In this document: positions 43,590 to 54,100 of the stretch, in pieces
How the letters are laid out: every line of letters begins with the position of its first letter
Position numbering within the stretch: the first letter of the stretch is position 1
Origin: Agrostemma githago
Lineage: Eukaryota > Streptophyta > Magnoliopsida > Caryophyllales > Caryophyllaceae
Length of the DNA stretch: 64,000 nt
Direction: 5' to 3'
Assembly (NCBI GenBank): GCA_958450325.1
Contig: OY288257.1
Location: 13,349,873-13,413,872 of the forward strand
Notes under the pieces: generated by a model
Database searches by the model: none
What the model was told of the DNA's origin: nothing
Seen by the model: only the letters and a program-made list of their open reading frames with translations
Made by a program: the position numbers and the translations under genes

Positions 43590-45214
43590 TGATGGGAAGG
43601 ATTTGTCGTGGAATCCCAACCGTCAATAAAATAACCGGCTATTCCTACGGTAGATAGGGCAAGTCGGGTCGAATCCACGGGGACGGTAATGTAAAGTCTA
43701 GACCAAGGTCACCTAAATACGAGACTAAGTCAACGAGCTAAACTAAAGAATGAAAGGAGGGGAGAGAGCTAGACTATCACTAAGGCTAAGGAGAAACAAC
43801 TAAGGAGAACGAGCTAGGATTAGGTCGGGGTCAAAGGGGTAACGGAATGGTCAAGGGAGGACTAGAGTGAAGGAGGTAGTAGGGTAATCTAGGTTGGTCC
43901 GGGCTCTCGCAACTTAGACTCACCTAGAGGTTCCACCTAAAACCCATCTCATCGATACACAACACAAACGGGGTTCTAGCGCGCTATAGGCCTAGGTCGA
44001 ATCCGGGCTCTCGCAACTTAGACCGGCCTAGGGATCGTCCTCACCGGGCTCTCGCAACTTAATGAGGGGACCGAACCCACAAACAAACTAACACCCACGA
44101 AAGAAAGGCAAGAAAACAAGCATTCGTACATACTTAGTCATTCAAGCAATTCAACAAACATGTGATGTGCATCAAACAAGAGGAAACCCAAATCTTCCAC
44201 CAACATCTCTAACAATCCCTTAATCACCCAATTAACACCCTAATCACCTTACTAACCCTAGCAAGAACACTACTCTAACATACTCAAACTACAACTAACA
44301 CTAACAAGAGGTATCATCATAAGAAACAAAACAAACAAAAACAAACTAGTGAAAACTATTAACTACAATCAAAGATTGAAACTTGAATAACATAAATAAA
44401 GATTAAGAGGAAAAGGAAAGGATTGTACCATACTAGAGAGGAAGAAAGGAAGAAATCTTGCATTAATGAAGAAAAACCCAAAACAAACCACCAAGGTTGT
44501 CAATCTTGGTGGAGATCTTGAAGAATTTCCTTAATACAAGACTAATCTATGATTAACTACTAATTAACGACTAATCTACACTAATCTAATCTAATCTAAC
44601 CTAAAGTAGTCTAGGGTTAAATGTCTAAAGGAGTGTATAAGATAGGATTACAAGAGGAAGGGTATATATAGGGTTACAAGTGGAAAGGAGAAGAAAGGAA
44701 ACAATGCGGGCTGAACTGGGCTCATCCCGATCGGGATGAGTTGGTCCCGATCGGGATGGGCCATCCTTCCCGGTCGGGAAGGACCTTCCCGATCGGGATG
44801 GGCTCACAGTAGCCGTGCGGGATGAGGCCAGTTCCCTTCATCCCGAACGGGATGAGGCCATCCCGAACGGGATGGGTCTTTGTAGGCCTCCCTTAAGAGC
44901 TCTTTGGTCCCTCCTTGCCTCTCATGGGCTTCTCGTCGATTCTCGGGACTCGGGATCGGGTCTCGGAGGCTCGGGATTGGGTCCCGAGGTCCCGGGGTCG
45001 ATTCCAAGGCATCGAGTCATCGTTCCTCTACTCCGTTGGCTCCAAAATGTGTATGTATCGAGTCGGAATCGCTCCAACTCTTCCAAATCGGTCTCGGGAA
45101 CCTGAAACGAACTAAAGGAAGCATAAGAAGCCCCTAAACCGCTCCCAATGAGCGATTCTACAAGGAAATGGGACCAAAACACAACAAAATAGGCACTACA
45201 AACCACACTTATCA
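43590..45214 (-). mobile_element. Solo LTR of an Athila-like family
   Basis: 1625 bp with TG...CA ends (TGATGGGAAGG in plus view, ending CACACTTATCA), flanked by AATAT at 43585-43589 and 45215-45219. No internal region remains, so it arose by LTR-LTR recombination. U5 contains GGGCAAGTCGGGTCGAATCC, similar to GGGAAGTCGGGATCGAATTC of the gag-protease element, which suggests a related family. The phrase GGGCTCTCGCAACTTA occurs three times (about 43920, 44004, 44046). Confidence 0.9.
44663..44874 (-). promoter_or_regulatory. TATA box and CATCCCGATCGGGATG palindromes of the solo LTR
   Basis: Minus-strand TATATATA at 44663-44670. Upstream on that strand are six 16-bp palindromes starting at 44723, 44743, 44766, 44785, 44839 and 44859 (pitch 20, 23, 19, then 20). 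Cores are CGATCG, CGGTCG or CGAACG. The TATA-to-first-palindrome gap is about 52 bp. Confidence 0.8.
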
Positions 45215-45891
45215 AATATATCCGTCACAAGTAAGAATTTCTGTTAGGCTTCCTATATACAACTTTACAAGAGAGTAACGTAAATATATAAAATTAATTA
45301 TATCGAATAACTAATAAATTAAAATTAGAGTTTTAACAAAATTTAGGCAGAGTAATAGATTGAGTCGAACTAGACTTTTAGACTAAAGCTTTTAGATTGG
45401 TTTAGGTCAAATGGGTCGCGGCTCAGGAAAAAAGGGTTCATGACCCTAAAAACAATGGGTCGGGCGGGTAGGGTCGAATATAGTGCGAGATGATGACATA
45501 CATACAATATATTTGATGCAGAAAGTCAAATGATTATAATCTTATAAAGTAAAAGACATAGATAAACTAAATGTTCACAGATGAGTTGTGACGTATTAAT
45601 ATTGCTCACAGATACATGACCCACTACTTTGATGAGCGTCGTTTTTTATCTAAGTAAGTAAGTAATCAATATAGGCACTAGACCAGTCAAACAAGTTGAG
45701 CGGGTCGGCTCACGGGTCGAGTTATACGAGTGGAGTCAGGATACGGGTCCGGTTATACGAGTCACGGGTCGAGTTATTATCAATAACTCCAAAATTACAA
45801 TTATTTGAAATAATCATAAACAGTTTGTCACAGTCAATATCATAAAATGAAGTATTATCACTATTATGGATGATTTAGTAGCATTTTTGTT

Positions 45892-45923
45892 GCACCCGTA
45901 CATCGCACGGGCATTAAAACTAG
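45892..45923 (+). mobile_element. Helitron-like 3' terminus
   Basis: A GC-rich hairpin (CCCGTACATCGCACGGG) is followed by GCATTAAAACTAG and then T, the CTRR-T end typical of Helitrons. The 5' TC end is not identified. The LRR and PMM fragments lie on its upstream side. Confidence 0.5.
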
Positions 45924-46061
45924 TGCGTAGGTAAAGAAACGCCATTTCTGTGATTTTGCTTCTTTTTTCTCCTTGATTTTCGTCATACAACTTACCTCTT
46001 TTCTTCTTCCATTTTACTTTGTTTGCGTCTGATTGTAAGTCTCCTAATTGCAAGCTGTCCA

Positions 46062-46313
46062 TGATGATTTATGAGAGTGAAGCTCCGAGTCTCAACTATG
46101 GTGCTTTGAAGTCATCGGAAATCGTCAGCGAGTAACAAACTTCTACTACTATTAATTTTTTACTTCAATTATGTTTTCTTGATTTCTGCTATCATTTTTT
46201 TTAGCATTGTTTCTTTCGATAGTTTCGAAGTATGATTTACGAGAGTGAAGCTCCGAGTTTCAACGATGTTGGTCTAAAGTCACCGAAAATCTTTAGCGAG
46301 TAAGGAACTTCTA
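46062..46313 (+). repeat. Imperfect 167-bp tandem duplication with short coding-like segment
   Basis: ATGATTTATGAGAGTGAAGC at 46063 and ATGATTTACGAGAGTGAAGC at 46230. The copies read MIYESEAPSLNYGALKSSEI and MIYESEAPSFNDVGLKSPKI, both ending SE then TAA or TAA-like stops. Possibly a duplicated gene-exon scrap; family not recognised. Confidence 0.55.
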
Positions 46314-46887
46314 CTGTTATTAATTTTCGCTTGATTTTTGTGTGCTTGATTTATGTTTTGTCAATTTGAGTAATATGCTTAGCATCCTCATGTTCTGAAT
46401 TAACAAATCTTATCGTGGGACTTTTATATTGAATATATTAAGATCAAGAGTGAAAAGCTTCAATCTTGAATATGTTGAGCAAAATCAATAAACATTTTGA
46501 GCAAGGTTTCAATCTTGAACATTTTGAACAAAATCACTGAACTATTTCAAGGGTCTGAAATTACTGATCTTGGCCCTGAAATTACTGTCAAGGACAATAT
46601 TACTGCTTCACACATCATTCCACACATAATGAATATTCTAACTAATTATGCTTGAATTTTTCAGTTTTTTGGTGTTTTATTTTGTTGATTGTTCTTACTT
46701 TTGTGGGGTTTATTCATTTTTTTTTTTGTTCTTCCTCTTTCCACTCATTCGCATTATGCCAACAATTAGACCATCAATGACAACAATATACGCCATCAAA
46801 ATACATACACGAATCATGTCAAACCATGCGTAATATGTTAATTAGCACAGTGTCAGGTGAGAAAATCCGTTCATTTCTCTCTTCCTC

Positions 46888-48661
46888 CAGACAGGTGGAG
46901 AGAGAGAGGAGAGAGAGAGGGGGGGAGAGAAGGGGAGAGGGGGGGAGAGAGAGAGGGGGGGAGGAAGAGGGGAAAGAGGGGGAGAGAAAGAGGGAGAGGG
47001 AGAGAGAGGGAGGGGAGATAGGGAGGGAGAGGGGGAGGGGAGATAGGGAGAGAGAGGGAGAGATGGAAAGATAGAGGGAAAGAGAGGGAGAGAAGGATAG
47101 GGGGAGGGAGAGAGAGGGGGGAGATAAGGAGAGAGGGAGAGCTTTCTACTTTTTTCTGACTTTGCAAGATTTGATCTTTTTTTGACCTTTTGAGAGAGAG
47201 GGGGAGGAAAGAGGGGAAGAGAGATAGAGAGGGGAGAGAAGGGGAGAGAGAGAGAGAGGGGGGGAGAGAAGGGGAGAGAAGGGGAGAAAGAGAGGGGAGA
47301 GGGGGGAGGGAGAGAAGGGGAGAGGGGGAGAGGGAGAGAGGGAGAGGGAGGGGAAAGAGGGGGAGAGAAAGAGGGAGAGAGGGAGGGGGAAGGAGAGGGA
47401 GAGGGGGAGAGGGGGAGAGGGAGGGGAAAGAGGGGGAGAAAAAGAGGGAGAGAGAGGGAGTGAGGGAGAGGGAGAAAGAGGGAGGAAAGAGGGGAAGAGA
47501 GAGAGAGGGGGGGAGGGAGAGAGAAGGGGAGAGAGGGGGGGAGGGAGAGAAGGGGAGGAAAGAGGGGGAGAGAAAGAGGGAGAGAGGGGGAGAGGAAGGG
47601 AGGGAGAGGGGGAAGGAGAGGGAGAGGTAAAGGGGGAAGGAGAGGGAGAGGGAGAGCAAGAGGGAGAGAGGGAGAGAAAGGGGGAGGGAGGGAGGGAGAG
47701 GGAGAGGGGGAAGGAGAGGGAGGGAGAGGAAGAGAGGGGAAAAGGGAGGGGAAGAGAAAGAGAAAGAGACGGAGAGGAAGAGGGAGAGAGGGATAGGGGG
47801 AGGGAGAGAGAAACGGGGAGATAGGGAGAGAGGGAGAGAAAGGGGGAGGGAGGGAGAGGGAGAGGGGGAAGGAGAGGGAGGGAAAGAGGGAGAGGAAGAG
47901 AGGGGAAAAGGGTGGGGAAGAGAGAGAGAGAGAGAGACGGAGAGGAAGAGGAGGAGAGAGAGAGGCGGAGGGGGAGGAGAGGGAGAGGAGGAGAGAAAGG
48001 GGGAGATGGAGAGAGAGGGAGACCTTTGATGGTCAACAGAGAAGGTTCTGTCGGATTGAGAGAGGGGGAGATAAGGGGAGGGATTGAGAGAGAGGGGGAG
48101 GGAGGGAGAGAAAGGGGGAGATAGGGAGGGAGAGGGAGAGATAAGAAGGGGGAGAGAGAGCGAAAGAGAGGGAGAGAGCAGGAGGAAGAGAGAGAGAGCT
48201 GGAGGGGGAGGGGGAGGAGGAGAAGAGGGAGAGGGAGGAAGGAAGGGAGAGAGAGAGGGATAGGGGAGAGGGAGAAGGAGAGGAGGAGGGGGGAGAGGGA
48301 GAGAAGGAGAGAAGGAGAGAAGGAGGGTAGAGGTGAAGAGAGAGGGGGGGAAGAGAGGAGATAAGGAGAGAGGGGGAGGGAGAGAGAGAGGGGGGGAAGG
48401 GGAGAGAAAGAGAGTGGGGGAAGGGGAGGAGGAGGGAGAAGGGGAGAGAGAGATGGAGAGGGGGAGGGAGGGAGGGACGACACCTCACTGACCTAGATAA
48501 AAAAATCATAGGGGGGAGGGAGAGGGAGAGGGCGAAAGAGTTGTAGGGACGACACCTCACTGACCTAGATAAAAAAAATAAAATCATATTTAAAAATGGA
48601 TTTAAGATGAGGAGGATGATGAGAGGAAGGAGGAGAGGGGGGAAGATAGAGAGGGGGAGAT

Positions 48662-48695
<34 letters not shown>

Positions 48696-48993
48696 GGAGA
48701 AGGAAAGGGAGGGAGAAGGAGAGAGGGAGGGAAGGAGAGGGGGAAGAGAGAGAGAGGGGAAGAGAGGGGGGGAGGAGAGAGAGAGGGGGAGGGAGAAGGA
48801 GAAGGGGAGAGGGGGGAGAGGGAGATAGGGGGAGAGAGGGGGGGAAGGGATGAGGGAGAGAAAGAAAGAGAGGGGGAGAGAGAGGGGAAAGATAGAGAGA
48901 TGGGGAGAGAGAGTGAGTGAGAGTGAGAGAGAGAGAGTGGGAGGGGGGAGGGGGAGAGGGAGAGAGGGGGGAGAGAGAGGGAAGGAGAGGGGG

Positions 48994-49028
<35 letters not shown>

Positions 49029-49300
49029 CGGGAGGGAGAGAGAGAGAGAGCGGGAGGGGGGGAGCGGGAGAGGGAGAGAGGGGGGAGAGAGAGAGGGAAG
49101 AAGAGGGGGAAGAGAGAGAGAGAGAGAGAGGAAGAGGGAGGGCGAAACAGTTGAAGGGACGATACCTCACTAACCTAGATAAAAAAATAAAATCATATTT
49201 AAAAATGGATTTAAGATGAGCAGGAAGATGAGAGGAAGGAGGGGGAGGGGGAGAGGGAGGGGAGGGGGAAGGAGAATAAAGGGTGGAGAATAAGAGGGGT
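46888..49300. repeat. Polypurine GAGAGG-type satellite array
   Basis: About 2.4 kb in which the plus strand is almost only A and G. Non-purine interruptions are short unique-like blocks: 47143-47194, 48023-48058, and copies of GACACCTCACTGACCTAGAT (48478-48512, 48546-48610, 49158-49222). The last two copies are followed by AAAATCATATTTAAAAATGG, so part of the array is a longer higher-order unit. All long Ser/Leu/Pro or Arg/Glu/Gly ORFs across it are compositional artefacts. The array is bracketed by a direct repeat of about 85 bp (46743-46828 and 49430-49515). Confidence 0.9.
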
Positions 49301-49389
49301 AGAAGGAGTTGAAGGGATTACACTTTCATTAACCTTAAAAAAGGAAAATAATTCATATTTATGCACTGATCTTATATTTATGGACGATT

Positions 49390-50891
49390 TCTGCCTAACA
49401 CTTTGCGCGCATCGCGCAATCTCAAACAGTCATTCGAATTATGCCAACAATTTGACAATCAATGACAACAATATGCGCTTTCAAAATACATACACAAATC
49501 GTACCTAACCATACGCGCGCATCGCGCGCGATCAGAAACCCATCCGGAGCCGATGCATTTTGCTGCTCTTAAGTACTTTCGGATGCCCAGCTATTCGCAA
49601 CCTCCTTCTTCCCACCATGCCTGGTCCAGCACAGCTTCTCTAATTTTCGGTTTACATATGCTATTTCCCTTTCCTAAGACCGCAATCTTGGTGGTCTGGC
49701 TATTGATCATAATCAAGTAAGCTTGTATTCCGGTTGCCTCAATCCTCAATTGACATCATTTGGTGACTTTATAATCATAAGAAAAATTGTATTTAATGAA
49801 CTAAATTGATGCATAGTGTTGATTATAAGAGGGATGATCATTGAAATGATGGTGTATCAAAATAATTGAAATTTTGTTAGTTCAAAGAGGAGACGAAGGA
49901 AGAAAGGAGGGAAGGAAACCGACGTTAGAGTTGGGGATGGATGTCATCGATCTCTAATCTCTTGTCTGTTTCAATGTTTTTTTTTTTGTAATTTTGGTTA
50001 TGGGTTGTTTCAATGCGAAAATATGTTACAATGACACGAACACACTATTTTATTAGCACGTAGATTAGCATATGAACACAAACATATGGAAACCCACCGC
50101 GTTACGAACAATTACAGAAACCTAATTGAGCACCTACGTTGGCACATGCGAAACAACTCCTGCCCTAATAATCACAATCATAAAACTAACACCATAAAGA
50201 TTACAGTTTCCTAATCTCGGACGCTAACTCCTGCCCATTAGAGCAAATGGACAGCGTGCATGACTGCAGCACCATTACAGTTTCCTAATCTCGGACGCTT
50301 TAGCTACACTTCCGACTGACGACGGTAGTTCGCGGAGCAATCATACAGCGATATTATAATACTTACTCCAAATCTAAATTCCAAGATATATTGACGACCA
50401 TAAACCAACACAGCTATAAATTTGTGCAGCCGCCTACTCGAACACAATCTCAGCCAACGGGCACGGTGAAGTTTTTAAAAAAAGGCAAAACACATAAAAC
50501 AAAAAAAAAACCGGCATATCGCCATTGCAGTCTGTGGCTAACCACACGCGCGCATCGCGCGCGATCTTCAACTATATTGTCAACTATAATACTACCGTAG
50601 TTTGCTAATTACGATCGTTGATCCACACCTTGCGACTGACGACGACCTTCCACAGAGCGCTAATACAACGGTTTTACAATCCGTGAACCATATCTAACTT
50701 CCAAGATGTATGGCTAATCACAAGCAGCACACATATAAAATTGTGCATCCGACTGCTCCCACAGAATCTCAGGCAGCGACCACAAGTTAGCCAAACAATT
50801 CTGCATACCCAAAACAAACACAACCACCGTCAAATCGCATAAACAGATTGTACCTAACCATACGCGCGCATCGCGCACGGTCTTCAACTAG
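49390..50891 (+). mobile_element. Helitron-like tails with CGCGCGCATCGCGCGCG hairpins
   Basis: The hairpin phrase CATACGCGCGCATCGCGCGC recurs at about 49400 (shorter form), 49512, 50546 and 50862. The last is followed by GGTCTTCAACTAG|T, a CTAG-T Helitron-type terminus (50891), and 50546 by GATCTTCAACTA. Internal segments (TTTCCTAATCTCGGACGCT at 50207 and 50280) are duplicated. No Rep/helicase ORF. This looks like several non-autonomous Helitron ends stacked together. Confidence 0.5.
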
Positions 50892-51166
50892 TGTATTAGG
50901 AAAAATATATATATGAATATATTCTAACATGTACTTTTTTTGGCCGAGAAAAGACAAATTAATAATTTTTTGAGAATATCAAAATAATAATTATTTTGAA
51001 TGAGCTAAGAACGAATAAAAATAGAATGAACTCAAAAATTTTGTATCATGAACTTTGTACCGCATATACACTCTTATGCGCCTATAAAGTCTACAAAGGG
51101 AAAAAGAAAGAAAAAAAGGTAAAACATCTGTATTTCGTACGAAATGGCGGCTTAATACTTCACCAA

Positions 51167-54100
51167 CACTAGTAGAAAAAGACCCATTGACGTCGGTTAT
51201 TTTTTCCATTTACATCAGCATTTGGGTGATGTATATCCAGGCGTTGTATATTAAAAATTATCATTTACATCGCTTTTGAACCGATGTAAATATTTATGTA
51301 TTTACATCGATTTTAGGCATACTCGATGTATATGTTGTATCATTTACATCGCTTTTTGTTTTAAACCGATGTCAATGTTGTGTCATTTTACATTACTTTT
51401 TGTTTTAAATCGATGGTAATGTTTTTGCATGCACATCGGTTGTTACATAACCGATATCAATTTTATCTTATTTATATCGATTTTCAATATAAGCATTTGT
51501 CGAACCGATGGCAATATTGTTCCGTTTACATCAGTTTTTAACCATAATCGATGTTTTTTTTATGTATGTCGCTTAATGCTGTGTAAAATTTAACAATACT
51601 GCCTAATATGTAAATTTACATTTCCAACATAAACAAAACATTTAAAAATCAATCAACCACAAAACAAACCCACAAAACAAACCCAACAGACGGTTTCCAA
51701 CGATCCATCCACAACCATATATTAATCTAAAAATACTCTGTATCTCGTATACAATTGCGTTCACCCTACAAATTCAACACACTATCTTATACGACATGAA
51801 ACGTTAAATGTTATCAAGTTCTAGGATGTTACAATCACTCGTTCAATAGATTAAACGTTTCTTAAGAAGTAAAGCGACCAAAGCTTTAGAACCTCATTCA
51901 TTTGATGAAGTGTCAAATCTGAACCTGAAACACACTAGATAACCTGAACACTACACAAACTTGAACGATAATGCTTATTCAAAAATTGTTAAACATACAA
52001 ACAAACTAAAAGAAATTCTAGAAAATAGATCGAGCTATATACCTTTTCTAAGCCTTCATGTGAGTGTGGCTGATGGTTTTACGTGGCTGGCGTAACAAAT
52101 TCAAAACAATGGGCAAGAGTTAGTGGACTACAATAGGAGTGCTCAACCTTTGTTCTCTAAGAAATACACAGAAACAAAGAAAAACCACCAAAATTGCTAA
52201 AACTAAGAATGCTAAAACAGAAAGATGACACACTAAACATGGAACCAAACATCCTTCTCAAACTCTGCATTTATTCTAAATCTTTAATTATCCGTTGTCC
52301 GAAAGGATAAACGCCATAACCTATGTTCTCACTACCCACAATTTCCTTACTTGCATGTCTTCTGGATGTGGGATATCAAATCAATAACAAACACGGGTAC
52401 TGCTAGTAAAAAGTAAGTGTGTCAATAACTCAATACGGAAGAGCAAGAAATATCAAAAGCAATACCATTATGCCAAATACAATTATAACTAGCAAAAGGA
52501 TAAGTGATAAGTGGCTATCTACCTGTAACCCCAATCATTGTCGTGCCATGAGACAAGCTTGATGAAGTAGTCGTTCAAGAAATCCCGACCTTGGCGTCGA
52601 AAATGCTTGACTTGTATAGTTAATGGAGACTCCATTTAAAGTAGGCTAATAACTTCGAACCTCACATGAGAAAGAGCTAAGTATTCGAAGTAGGCATAGA
52701 AATTACATGGTACATATGTCAGTTCATGGTACCCATACATTTCATATAAATAGTAGTTTGCTGGCTGGAAAACCATAAGAAATAACAAACCCAAAAAAAC
52801 ACGCTAGCTTCACTGGTTGTAATTTTTTATAAAAAAAAAATATAAAACAAATATACCAAAAGAGATGGGAGAGAAATTATTCAACTTATATATACTCTTC
52901 TTTCTAAAATACAAAAATGAATAGTCAAAGAGAACTTTTCATACTTTAGGTAAAGTCATCCCCTTATCTTCCTCAAGCAATACATATATACGACCTTCTA
53001 AGTTACATTTACAACCTTCAAAATTATTTATCCACTTCCGTATGAGATGACAAACCGTAAAAAAACAAAAAGAAATGACTGACTATTATTATATAGTCAT
53101 ACAATCAAGATACAAAGTTAAAATAGGTAAATCTTTCACAGACAGGCCAGGTTGACAAGTCAAGTAAACAATTTTCATATAGATAGAACCTAATACATAG
53201 TACTTCTTGCTAAGTCTAGAACACACTCTCATCTTGATTACCTGATATGAAGTACAACTTAATAAACCCTTACTACTCAATCTAAAATAAACTTAATATT
53301 GATTCCAACGATGCTATTTTTAAGCAACAATCTAAATGAAACCCATTGTCACCAACAAAGTCATTAGTGACCACATACATCATCCTTAATATAGCCAAAA
53401 ATACCATTATATTCAATTTGCCCACAGACTCTTCGTTGACCATTACCACACTACCACAACATTGTTTACACAAATTTCACAGATTTGACCAAATAACAAA
53501 ACTAGCTCAATTAAGTGGTTAACACACATCACATTCATAAACAATATATAGGAACAAGAATTAAGTTTGCGAAGATGAACAGCACCTGCTGCCAAAGACG
53601 GTGGCAACCTTCTCACCGGGGAGAAGTATTTTCATCATTGACCTTGATGTCATGGTTCTTCCATTGTCCGTGAACACTATCATATTTGAACTCGTATTAT
53701 GACCCAACTCGTGACCTATATGATAATGGAAACTTCATAAGTTTACCCTCCTAAGCAAAACAATCACCCTCCTTAAAAATAATGTTCAACCATCATTGAA
53801 TTCAACAAAAAATCGGTTGCTACAGATTACAAGTCGCAACATAAGTGTGTTTAGGCCGCAAGCTGCCTTGTCCTGTGCTCGTCGATGGGGCTGAACCCGA
53901 GGTTTTCCTACCAATTTGTCACCATATTTTCAATTGACGGTATCAAGATGCGTTCAACCCCCGTATTCGCCAATGTCTACAAAACATTCAAGTATGTTAC
54001 ATTGAGGTTGTTATAGATCGCAGGTCTCAGTTCAGTACATTTAGCCTCATTAAGTTTATTTTGTCTCAAAGTTCAATTTAGTTCAACCAAGCCTCTTTCA

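Larger units (their letters stand above)
43426..45235. mobile_element. Foldback MITE interrupted by a solo LTR
   Basis: The left arm from 43426 (CTTATGACGACC...CTTGCGACGGGG...GGGTAGATAA) pairs with the right arm (43515-43589 plus 45220-45235), read in reverse as CTTACTTGTGACGGATATAT...CTTGCGACGGGT...GGGTAGATAA. Without the LTR it is about 180 bp and almost entirely hairpin. Target duplication not resolved. Confidence 0.7.

Noticed and set aside
46871..49173. Long ORFs (up to 445 codons) rich in Ser/Leu/Pro or Arg/Glu/Gly
   Set aside because: They are by-products of the purine satellite: stop codons are rare in GA-only sequence. There are no domains, and several frames are open at once.
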